From Alphaproteobacteria bacterium (GTDB lineage Bacteria > Pseudomonadota > Alphaproteobacteria > Rhodobacterales > Rhodobacteraceae), in assembly GCA_030428025.1 (NCBI GenBank), contig JAUIBJ010000237.1, forward strand, positions 1 through 6,162: a stretch of DNA of 6,162 nucleotides, in the 5' to 3' direction. This document shows positions 1 to 5,580 of this stretch, piece by piece; positions within the stretch are counted from its first letter, which is position 1; each line of letters starts with the position of its first letter. A model generated the notes under the pieces. That model had not been told where the DNA came from. It searched no databases and saw only the letters and a program-made list of their open reading frames with translations. Made by a program: the position numbers and the translations under genes.

Positions 1-213
1 GGTGTCAAAAAGCACGGTTTCATAGACCGCCTTTTCGATTTGGCTGCCATGGCCGTTGACCGCAAGGAAGGTCAGGGTACAGCCCCCGTCGGTGGGCTTG
101 ACCGCGTTCAACTCGATCGAGACGGCCTTTGCCGGCTCCTCCGCATACGCGGCACCTGCAACCAGCCCGGCGACGACCGCCGCCGCCATGTTCCGCATGA
201 TGTTCATCTGCAT
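1..213 (-). CDS. Small secreted protein next to tonB (partial, N-terminal part only)
   Basis: The first 71 codons are visible; the gene leaves the window at position 1. Residues 1-24 look like a Sec signal peptide: a start rich in Met and Asn with one Arg, a hydrophobic Ala/Val/Gly core (about residues 9-22) and a likely AYA|EE cleavage site, so the mature protein should be periplasmic. No twin-arginine motif is present. The mature start (SIELNAV, then GGCTLTFLAVNG) resembles small periplasmic proteins that I recall near TonB/ExbB/ExbD genes in Rhodobacterales; this is from memory, with no search behind it. It lies 103 bp downstream of tonB in the same direction, so cotranscription is plausible. 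The purine-rich AGAGGGAAG sits immediately before the ATG at 213. Its spacing is tight for that ATG and better for the in-frame ATG at 207, so the real start may be 207. No enzymatic role can be assigned. Confidence 0.7.
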   Translation of the reverse strand, partial: MQMNIMRNMAAAVVAGLVAGAAYAEEPAKAVSIELNAVKPTDGGCTLTFLAVNGHGSQIEKAVYETVLFDT

Positions 214-227
214 CTTCCCTCTATGCC

Positions 228-248
228 GGCACAGCCCGGGCGTGTGCC
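228..248. repeat. Inverted repeat upstream of the small secreted protein gene
   Basis: GGCACA (228-233) and TGTGCC (243-248) form a perfect 6-bp inverted repeat around a 9-base centre that itself contains the palindrome GCCCGGGC. It lies 15 bp before the start at 213, between tonB and the secreted protein gene. It could be an operator or an mRNA stem near the ribosome binding site. A second small GC stem (GCCGG 275-279 with CCGGC 283-287) lies closer to the tonB stop. Neither is followed by a run of T on the minus strand, so neither is a good intrinsic terminator. Confidence 0.3.
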
Positions 249-316
249 TCTCTCATTTGCGTTCCGTTTCTGCCGCCGGCGTCCGGCCGGTACGTCCTGC
301 ATGTCATTCTAGCCGA

Positions 317-1393
317 TCATTCGCTGTGATACACGAAGACCAGCCGCTGAGTGGTGCCGTCTGGCGGGCGGGGAAACGGGGCCGATTTCCGCACCTGCGT
401 GGTTGCGGCGCGTTCGATCCCGGCGGTGCCGGAACTGCTGAGGATACGGACCCAGGCCACCGATCCGTCGGGGTCGATCTGGAACTGCACACGGGCCGTT
501 CCCTGCGCCGAAGTCGTTATGCGGCGCGCGCGGTTGAGCTGCAACAGGACCTTTCCGGCATAGTTGGTGGTGGTCGCGTTGCCGGTGGCGCGGCCCGTCG
601 AAATCCCCTCCCGCGCCAAAAGCTCCAGTCCGCTGCTCTGGATCGCCGTCCGCTGCGATCCGGTGGCCGCACCGTCCGGCTGCGCCGCCTCGCGGGCGCC
701 CAGGGCCTCCGCCGAGGGCCGCACCTTGGGCGGGCGCAGCGACCGGGTGACGGCCGAGCCCGTCACGGTCTCGTCGCCAGCCTCGAGGGGAAGGTCGGGC
801 TCGTCCGGCAGGGCGGCGATGGCAAACTCCGGCGCGTCCGGCGTCAGCGCCTCGTCCACGCTTTCCTGCGGGGCCTCCGTCTCCTCCGGCACGTCCGGCT
901 GCTCCGGCTCTGCGCCGGTCTCGGGCGCCGCCTCGGCCATCTCGGTCGCCGCATCCGGCTCGAGGGGCTCGGCGGGAGGTGTCTCGGCCGCCGTTTCCGC
1001 TGTCCCCTCGGGCGGCGGCGCGGCTTCGGGCGGCGGGGTTTCCGCCGGCTCCGGGGCATCCGGCGCCACCGCCTGGGCCGTCCCGCTGTCGGGCGTCGTC
1101 ACATGCTGGGGAGAGTCCGAGGCCACCAGCGCGCGCGAGGTGGGGGTCACCGGCTCGACCGGATCGGGCGCCGTCATCTCGGGGGGCTCGGCGGGCTCGG
1201 CCGGTTCGGGCTCGGGCGCGGAGGGGGTGACCTCGGCGAAATCCTCGAACGCAACACCGGTCTCGGGCGGCGCGGGGGCCGCGCCTTCGGGCTCGGTCAT
1301 CACATCGCCGGCCGCCACGTTCAGCCCCAGCCCGTGCAGCAGCAGGGACAGCAGCCCGGCGGCCGCGGCGGCAAGAAGCGAACCCCGGATCAT
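317..1393 (-). CDS. tonB: Energy transducer TonB
   Basis: TonB links the proton-motive force, harvested by ExbB/ExbD in the inner membrane, to TonB-dependent outer-membrane receptors that import iron chelates, heme, cobalamin and similar solutes. With the start at 1393 the protein has 358 residues. A short basic N-terminus (MIRGS) is followed by one membrane anchor (about residues 4-24), then a long Pro/Glu/Ala linker (about 33-216), and a TonB C-terminal domain (about 278-358). That domain begins YAGKVLLQLNRARR, carries VQFQIDPDGSVAWVRILSSSG and ends RLVFVYHSE. The linker is strikingly acidic: from about residue 33 to 215 the only basic residues are Arg87 and a single His, and the first Lys is at about 223. 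The Pro-Lys segment found in the E. coli protein is absent. An in-frame ATG at 1447 would add 18 residues (MRARSRRGGIPV...). I prefer 1393 because it puts the anchor at the very N-terminus, but neither start has a strong ribosome binding site. ExbB and ExbD are not in the window. Confidence 0.9.
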   Translation of the reverse strand: MIRGSLLAAAAAGLLSLLLHGLGLNVAAGDVMTEPEGAAPAPPETGVAFEDFAEVTPSAPEPEPAEPAEPPEMTAPDPVEPVTPTSRALVASDSPQHVTTPDSGTAQAVAPDAPEPAETPPPEAAPPPEGTAETAAETPPAEPLEPDAATEMAEAAPETGAEPEQPDVPEETEAPQESVDEALTPDAPEFAIAALPDEPDLPLEAGDETVTGSAVTRSLRPPKVRPSAEALGAREAAQPDGAATGSQRTAIQSSGLELLAREGISTGRATGNATTTNYAGKVLLQLNRARRITTSAQGTARVQFQIDPDGSVAWVRILSSSGTAGIERAATTQVRKSAPFPRPPDGTTQRLVFVYHSE

Positions 1394-1859
1394 CAGATCG
1401 CCCGGTGCGCCGACAGGTATTCCGCCGCGTCGGCTCCTCGCCCGCATGCGGCCCGCCGTTTCGGGGCCGGGGCCGGCCCTTGCACAGATTTCGTCGGGAA
1501 TCTCATACGAGCAACGCCGATCACAACAGGATTTGTTTCAGGCCGGACAGTTCTTGACCGATCCCAGTTATTTGGTTCGGCTTAAGTGTAAGTGCAAGAG
1601 CGGGTGCCGGTCCATCGCCGCGGCATACCGACCCTGCCCCGCCACACCGCGGGAGAGACCAAGACGAACCGTTTTGACCGCGCGCAGGGCACCGATGCGG
1701 CCTGGGCCAACCCGTTGGCTTGGGAGACGTCCCGGCGCGGCGAGGCCAGTTTCAGAACGAATCAGCATGCCTGGCATCAATTTACCGAAGCTGTCGGCAT
1801 CCTGCCGTTTCACGACGAGACGAAGCAGATCGGAGTCGGGACGCGTCCGGCATGATTTC

Positions 1860-1886
1860 TTCTCATGAGAATGGCCGAATTCTCAT
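1860..1886. promoter_or_regulatory. Candidate operator: 12-bp palindrome plus repeated half-site
   Basis: TTCTCATGAGAA at 1860-1871 is a perfect 12-bp palindrome. The half-site TTCTCAT (1860-1866) recurs in the same orientation at 1880-1886, exactly 20 bp away, or about two helical turns. Both copies lie just upstream of the predicted -35 box at 1890. This spacing fits cooperative binding of a dimeric regulator on one face of the DNA, which would suit an activator or a repressor that blocks polymerase entry. I do not recognise the regulator; the assignment as an operator is inferred from symmetry and position only. Confidence 0.45.
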
Positions 1887-1889
1887 CGC

Positions 1890-1918
1890 TTGAACGGACG
1901 GAGTCGCGCCTCGATACT
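1890..1918 (+). promoter_or_regulatory. Putative sigma-70 promoter of the SDR gene
   Basis: TTGAAC (1890-1895, 4 of 6 matches to TTGACA) and GATACT (1913-1918, 4 of 6 matches to TATAAT) are separated by the optimal 17 bp. Transcription would begin near 1925 and leave an untranslated leader of about 57 bases before the ATG at 1982. The position directly downstream of the palindromic operator candidate supports it. It was found by eye and not scored against the background of a GC-rich genome. Confidence 0.45.
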
Positions 1919-1981
1919 CGGTCGCGTCACCCGGTCGATCCGCCCGGTTCGACGGTTCCACGCCCCGGAAGGACAGAAAAC

Positions 1982-2749
1982 ATGAGCGCGTCTCTCTTCA
2001 GCCTCGATGGAAAAACGGCTTTCGTGACTGGCGGAAACCGAGGCCTGGGGCTGGGCATGGCACTTGGGCTTGCCCGGGCGGGGGCAGACGTGGCCATCGC
2101 CTGCCGGGATCTGGACAAGGCCGCTGATGCGGTCAGGGCCGTCGAAGAGACGGGCGTGCGCGCCACGGCGGTGGCCTGCGATGTCACCTCGCCCGCCTCC
2201 ATCGCCGAGGCCGTCAGCAGAACCAGGTCCGTGCTCGGCCCGATCGGCATTCTGGTCAACAATTCCGGCACCTCCTGCCGTTTCCGCCCCGAAGAGACGC
2301 CCGACGACGAATGGGACCGGGTGATCGACACGAACCTGAAGGGGCCCTTCATGGTGGCCAAGGCCATCTATCCGCATATGAAGGAACTGGGTGGCGGCAA
2401 GGTTATCAACATCGCCTCGATGAACTCGATCTTCGGCGGTCCGAACGACACCGCCTATGCGCCCAGCAAGGGCGGGATCGTGCAGCTTTCCAAGGTTCTG
2501 GCCATCGCCTGGGCGGGGGACAACATCCAGGTGAACTCGCTCTATCCCGGCTGGCACTACACGGACATGACCCGCTCCTATCTGAAGACTTTCCCCGACC
2601 AGGAAGCGGCGATCGAGGCCAGAACGCCCGCTGGACGGTGGGGCGAGCCTGAAGATCTGGCCGGACCGGCGGTTTTCCTCGCCAGCGCGGCCTCGGATTT
2701 CGTCACCGGCGCGTCGCTGATCGTGGACGGTGGTTACTCGATCAACTAG
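1982..2749 (+). CDS. Short-chain dehydrogenase/reductase (SDR), KduD/gluconate 5-dehydrogenase-like
   Basis: This is a complete classical SDR of 255 residues, a normal length for the family. It should be a soluble NAD(P)-dependent oxidoreductase that interconverts an alcohol and a ketone. Visible motifs in order: the dinucleotide-binding TGGNRGLG (residues 16-23); CDV with Asp67; NNSG (93-96, where most relatives have NNAG); Asn118 in DTNLKG; the catalytic Ser146 in INIAS; Tyr159 and Lys163 in YAPSK; PG at 189-190; and the C-terminal GRWGEPEDLAGPAVFLAS and VTGASLIVDGGY. All four catalytic residues (Asn, Ser, Tyr, Lys) are present. Arg20 in the glycine loop and Arg42 after the second strand hint at a preference for NADP(H). 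The C-terminal half resembles 2-deoxy-D-gluconate 3-dehydrogenase and gluconate 5-dehydrogenase, but substrate cannot be read from sequence. The start at 1982 is supported by GGAAGGA eight bases upstream; the frame is open back to 1865, but that extension looks nothing like an SDR. The gene stands alone and converges on the racemase-like gene. Confidence 0.93.
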   Translation: MSASLFSLDGKTAFVTGGNRGLGLGMALGLARAGADVAIACRDLDKAADAVRAVEETGVRATAVACDVTSPASIAEAVSRTRSVLGPIGILVNNSGTSCRFRPEETPDDEWDRVIDTNLKGPFMVAKAIYPHMKELGGGKVINIASMNSIFGGPNDTAYAPSKGGIVQLSKVLAIAWAGDNIQVNSLYPGWHYTDMTRSYLKTFPDQEAAIEARTPAGRWGEPEDLAGPAVFLASAASDFVTGASLIVDGGYSIN

Positions 2750-2752
2750 ACA

Positions 2753-2762
2753 TTTCGCGAAA
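2753..2762. repeat. 10-bp perfect palindrome after the SDR stop codon
   Basis: TTTCGCGAAA begins three bases after the TAG stop of the SDR gene. It is perfectly self-complementary but has no loop and is not followed by a T run, so it is a poor hairpin. It may be chance or a protein-binding site. Confidence 0.25.
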
Positions 2763-2790
2763 ACCCGGCTCAGGTTCAATCCGACACGCC

Positions 2791-2810
2791 TTGGCCGCAT
2801 CATCGGCCGG
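2791..2810. terminator. Weak candidate terminator hairpin between convergent genes
   Basis: GGCCG (2793-2797), loop CATCAT and CGGCC (2804-2808) form a 5-bp GC stem. Two further G-U pairs are possible in the plus-strand RNA. It lies between the SDR stop (2749) and the racemase-like stop (2819 to 2817 on the minus strand), where a shared terminator would be expected. No good T run follows in either direction, so termination here would be weak or Rho-assisted. Confidence 0.3.
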
Positions 2811-2816
2811 GAACGC

Positions 2817-3875
2817 TTATTCTCCGGCCCCGAACCGGCCCGCCATCGGCCCCCATGTGTCGGACAGAAGGAAGCCCGAGGGGAACGGATCGTCCGGGTC
2901 GAGCACCAGTTCGGAATAGCCGTGGATCCAGCATCGCCCGGTGATCTCGACGGTAATCACCTCGCGCGCCTCGCAGCGCCGGCTCGACACAAGCTTGGCC
3001 GCGAAGGTTCCGCCGGTGGCCGAGCGTGTCGTGCAGCTTTCCCCAACATTGATCAGGCCCCGCGCCCGCCTCGTGGCGAGGTTCGCGGTGCTGCCGGTCC
3101 CGCAGGGCGAGCGGTCGATCCGGCCGGGCAGCAGCACGCTGCAGGTGCGCGTGGCGCCGTCGGGTTCCTCGGCCCGGAACATCACATAGGCGATGCCCGA
3201 CAGTTCGGGCGTGTCGGGATGGGGTGCTCTCTGAGCGCGGGCGATACGCTCGTGCAGAACCATCCCCAGATCCGACAGCTCGCGCGCCGCGCCGGGCGAA
3301 ATACCCATGCCAAACTGGTCGATGGGCACGATGGCGCAGAAGACACCGCCGAACCCGACGTCGAATCGCACCCTGCCCCATTCCGTCGTCTTGATTTCGG
3401 CATCGAGTACCAGCGCGAAGGCGGGCGGCATCTGGAGGCTGACACGCGTGCATTTCCCTTGATGGCAGGCCGCACGCGCTGTCACCAGCCCGGCAGCGGT
3501 GTCGAACACCACGGTCGTTTCCGGCTCGGTCATCGGCAGCCGCCCGGTTTCCAGAAGCACCGTCGCGGCGCACATGACGTTGGACCCCGACATCGCATGC
3601 GCCTTGTCGGTGGCCAGGATCAGCAGGCCGGCATCCGCCTCCGGCACGGTGGGCTCGGTCAGCAGCACGGCGTGGCTGGCCGCAAACCCCCGCGGTTCAC
3701 GCATTACCAGACGGCGAAGGCTGTCGCCGCTTGTGTTGAGCCAGGACAGTTTCTGCGCCATCGTTCCCCCAGGGATGGCGCCCGCCCCGTCAACGATGAC
3801 GCGGCCGACCTCGCCCTCGCAATGGGCCTCGACGACGCTGAGCCGTCTGAGAGGTTTGCGTTCGGTCCAGATCAT
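2817..3875 (-). CDS. Proline racemase superfamily protein with Ser/Cys catalytic pair (hydroxyproline epimerase/dehydratase-like)
   Basis: The 352-residue cytoplasmic enzyme has the length and two-lobe layout of the superfamily that includes proline racemase, 4-hydroxyproline 2-epimerase and trans-3-hydroxy-L-proline dehydratase. The N-terminal family motif reads EAHCEGEVGRVIVDG (16-30). The first catalytic loop is MSGSN (95-99), followed by a match in register to the conserved ETG (109-111). This puts Ser96 where racemases and epimerases have the first catalytic Cys, and Ser98 where they have His. The second loop is intact: DRSPCGTGST, with Cys258. In this superfamily Cys/Cys pairs are linked to racemase and epimerase activity and Thr/Cys or Ser/Cys pairs to 3-hydroxyproline dehydration, sometimes with epimerase activity. 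A dehydratase or bifunctional enzyme is therefore likelier than a proline racemase; this is inference. The ATG at 3875 has a GGGGG run seven bases upstream. The gene lies 59 bp downstream of the MttB-like gene on the same strand, probably in one operon, and its TAA at 2817 faces the SDR end. Confidence 0.9.
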   Translation of the reverse strand: MIWTERKPLRRLSVVEAHCEGEVGRVIVDGAGAIPGGTMAQKLSWLNTSGDSLRRLVMREPRGFAASHAVLLTEPTVPEADAGLLILATDKAHAMSGSNVMCAATVLLETGRLPMTEPETTVVFDTAAGLVTARAACHQGKCTRVSLQMPPAFALVLDAEIKTTEWGRVRFDVGFGGVFCAIVPIDQFGMGISPGAARELSDLGMVLHERIARAQRAPHPDTPELSGIAYVMFRAEEPDGATRTCSVLLPGRIDRSPCGTGSTANLATRRARGLINVGESCTTRSATGGTFAAKLVSSRRCEAREVITVEITGRCWIHGYSELVLDPDDPFPSGFLLSDTWGPMAGRFGAGE

Positions 3876-3899
3876 GTTTGCGCCCCCGCGCTTGGTGGA

Positions 3900-3921
3900 C
3901 CCGCCGCCAGCCTCGGGCGGG
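3900..3921 (-). repeat. GC-rich hairpin in the gap between the MttB-like and racemase-like genes
   Basis: CCCGCC (3900-3905) and GGCGGG (3916-3921) can pair as a 6-bp stem with a 10-base loop, located between the stop of the methyltransferase-like gene and the start of the racemase-like gene. It is not followed by a T run on the minus strand. It could stabilise the upstream message or tune the expression ratio of the two genes, or be chance in GC-rich DNA. Confidence 0.25.
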
Positions 3922-3934
3922 CCGTGTCGCCCCT

Positions 3935-5482
3935 CTATTCCGGCACGTCCACCGGCAATTCCCGCGTACGGCGTTCGATGAAGTCCCGCAGATTGTCTTC
4001 GACGCCCGCCTCCAGCGCGGGGCGTTCGTAGCGTTGCAGCAATTCACCGGCCTCGGTGTTGGCGCGGTCCGCCGCATCGCGCCGGCCTTCCTCGACCCAT
4101 TGCTCATAGGGCGACGTGTCCTGCAGCCGGAGTTCGAACAGATTGCTCTTGCGCGTATGCGCGCTACCCAGGAAATGGCCGCCTGGGCCGACCTCCTTGA
4201 TCACGGCGATCAGGTCGTCCGCATCCTCGACCGCGACGCCCCGGGTAAAGTGGTAGAAGCCGTCGATCTGTTCATGATCCAGCACGAGCTTGGCGAAGCA
4301 GAGCGTCATGGTGTTGTCCAGCACACCGCCCGCATGGCTGATCCAGTTGGCGCCGGCCATGATCGCCGAAAACGCCCCCCACATGGAATCGTATCCTGCA
4401 TAGATGTCGGGCGTCTTCGATGTGGCGCAGTTCACGATGGCCCTGTGCGGAACGTCATAGCGCCGCGCCATCATCCCCGCCAGAAGCTGGATCAGGGCGG
4501 AATCGGGGCAGCCGAAGACCGGCGCCCCGGTCCTGAGGTCCACCGTCATCGCCGGGCAGCCGAAGATCGCCGGCGCGCCGGGGCGGACAAGCTGCGTGAG
4601 CCCGATGGCCAGAAGGTTCTCGGCGCTGACCACGACCATGGTGCCGAAGGGGCTTGCAGGCGTGCTGGCTCCGGCCATCGAGAAGGGCGCACAGATTGAC
4701 GCCTGATTGGCCTCTGCATAGGTCATCAGCGCCTGCAGCATGGTGCCGTCCCAGACCAGCGGCGAGGTGGAGTTGATCAGCGAGGTGGTGACGGCATTGT
4801 CCGCCACGAATTCGGACCCGAAGACGATCTCGACCATGGCCAGCGTGTCGCGGGCCCGCGCGCCCGAGGTCACCGCGCCGATGATCGGCTTGTCGCTGTA
4901 GAGAAGCGAACTGGCCACCATGTGCAGATGGCGGTGCTGCACGGGGATATCGGTTGGTTCGACGATGGGCCCTCCGGTGACATGCACCGCCCGGGCCATA
5001 TGCGTAAGCTTTTGCACCTTGTGCAGATCCTCGAGCCTTGCATTGCGGCGGGTGCCATCGAGGTCGCGCACGAAAGGCATGCCATAGGAAGGCGCGAATA
5101 CCATGTTGCGCCCGCCCACGGCGACCGACCTGTCGGGGTTGCGGGCGTGATGCACGAAATCGCGCGGCGCCGTCCCGACCAGCGTCATGACCAGATCGCG
5201 CGGCGCCCGCACGCGGGCCCCCTCGACCCGCGCCCCGGCCCGGCGCCAGAGCTCAAGCGCCGTGTCATCGCGGAATTCGACGCCGATCTCCTCGATCACC
5301 CGCAAGGCGGCCTCGTGGATCAGTTCTGTCCCCTCCTCCGTCAGAAGGTCGGTGACGGGGATGTTGCGCACCAGCCCGGGTCGGTGATGCACGGCCGAGG
5401 CCTGCAACGCCCTTTGCCGCGCCGCCCGGCCGCCGCGCCTTTTCTTCCCGGCATCCTGCATGAAGGCGGCTGCGTCTGTCAT
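3935..5482 (-). CDS. MttB-family (trimethylamine/betaine methyltransferase-like) protein, non-pyrrolysine
   Basis: The 515-residue protein matches the length and pattern of the MttB superfamily, whose characterised members transfer a methyl group from trimethylamine (archaeal, pyrrolysine-containing) or from quaternary amines such as glycine betaine or proline betaine (bacterial, without pyrrolysine) to a corrinoid protein. Visible are a basic N-terminus (KKRRGGRAARQRAL, 13-26), the helical EGTELIHEAALRVIEEIGVEF (about 50-70), a barrel with GGRNMVFAPSYG (123-134), LINSTSPLVWDG (235-246), the family segment DLRTGAPVFGCP (315-326), SHAGGVLDNTMTL (382-394), and the C-terminal DFIERRTRELP (500-510). 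FGCP occurs twice, at 307-310 and 323-326. No in-frame TAG interrupts the reading frame, so this is the non-pyrrolysine type; the final stop is TAG. It sits 98 bp downstream of the LysR gene and 59 bp upstream of the racemase-like gene, all on one strand. The start at 5482 has only a weak GGGA very close to the ATG. No corrinoid protein or MtbA-like partner is visible, so the substrate is unknown. Confidence 0.9.
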   Translation of the reverse strand: MTDAAAFMQDAGKKRRGGRAARQRALQASAVHHRPGLVRNIPVTDLLTEEGTELIHEAALRVIEEIGVEFRDDTALELWRRAGARVEGARVRAPRDLVMTLVGTAPRDFVHHARNPDRSVAVGGRNMVFAPSYGMPFVRDLDGTRRNARLEDLHKVQKLTHMARAVHVTGGPIVEPTDIPVQHRHLHMVASSLLYSDKPIIGAVTSGARARDTLAMVEIVFGSEFVADNAVTTSLINSTSPLVWDGTMLQALMTYAEANQASICAPFSMAGASTPASPFGTMVVVSAENLLAIGLTQLVRPGAPAIFGCPAMTVDLRTGAPVFGCPDSALIQLLAGMMARRYDVPHRAIVNCATSKTPDIYAGYDSMWGAFSAIMAGANWISHAGGVLDNTMTLCFAKLVLDHEQIDGFYHFTRGVAVEDADDLIAVIKEVGPGGHFLGSAHTRKSNLFELRLQDTSPYEQWVEEGRRDAADRANTEAGELLQRYERPALEAGVEDNLRDFIERRTRELPVDVPE

Positions 5483-5580
5483 CGTCCCGTTCGCCTGAGT
5501 GCGTCACGGCCAAGACTGCGCGAGGGCCCGTGTCAGGACAAATTCCAATTAGCACTGATGCGCCATGACCAATAGTAATG
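5483..5580 (-). promoter_or_regulatory. AT-rich regulatory island between the LysR and MttB-like genes
   Basis: The 98-bp gap contains an AT-rich patch (5539-5580) that stands out from its GC-rich surroundings. Read on the minus strand it carries two similar direct repeats, CTATTGG (5575-5569) and CTAATTGG (5552-5545), starting 23 bases apart. The second contains CTAAT, a core described for binding by GcvA, and the visible part of the neighbouring LysR protein is GcvA-like. This makes a LysR-controlled promoter for the methyltransferase-like gene plausible. I could not assign firm -35 and -10 boxes; GCTAAT matches TATAAT at 4 of 6 positions but lacks a properly spaced -35. Confidence 0.4.

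Larger units (their letters stand above)
1394..1981. other. Long divergent intergenic region, mostly unexplained
   Basis: This stretch separates the divergent tonB and SDR genes. Short open frames exist on both strands (for example 1592-1855 plus and 1568-1813 minus). Their translations are Arg/Pro/Gly-rich, lack recognisable motifs and have no clear ribosome binding sites, so I do not call them genes. Visible structure includes a triple tandem of related hexamers, AAGTGT-AAGTGC-AAGAGC (1584-1601), upstream of tonB, and the palindrome and promoter of the SDR at 1860-1918, listed separately. I could not find a convincing tonB promoter: TATGAG on the minus strand near 1505-1510 resembles a -10 box but lacks a good -35 partner. 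No recognisable Fur, Irr or RirA site was seen. A degenerate gene or a small RNA between about 1600 and 1855 cannot be excluded. Confidence 0.5.

Noticed and set aside
1640..1860. GGGAGAG near 1649-1655, reminiscent of the start of a glycine riboswitch
   Set aside because: The other conserved blocks of that aptamer (the CCGAAGG..GCAA core and the ACTCTCAGGCAAAAGGAC-like segment) are missing nearby, and the downstream gene is not a glycine-related gene.
56..1868. Long plus-strand open frames opposite tonB (56-1585 and 564-1868)
   Set aside because: They are antisense to a clear TonB; the translations are Gly/Arg- or Ser/Ala-rich low-complexity strings with no domain, as expected opposite a GC-rich Pro/Glu/Ala coding region.
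1865..1981. N-terminal extension of the SDR starting at 1865
   Set aside because: The extension lacks SDR character, contains the promoter and palindrome region, and the ATG at 1982 has a well-spaced GGAAGGA.
1883..2803. Minus-strand open frame of 306 codons opposite the SDR gene
   Set aside because: The SDR on the plus strand has every family motif and a good ribosome binding site; the antisense translation has no recognisable motif.
2730..4031. Plus-strand open frame of 433 codons opposite the racemase-like gene
   Set aside because: It is rich in His/Arg/Gly with no domain and overlaps a convincing enzyme gene across its full length.
3935..5482. Pyrrolysine-containing MttB
   Set aside because: The frame has no internal TAG, so the protein is of the non-pyrrolysine type; only the terminal stop is amber.
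3878..5575. Plus-strand open frames at 3878-4699 and 4922-5575 opposite the MttB-like gene
   Set aside because: They are antisense shadows of a full-length MttB-family gene, without motifs of their own.
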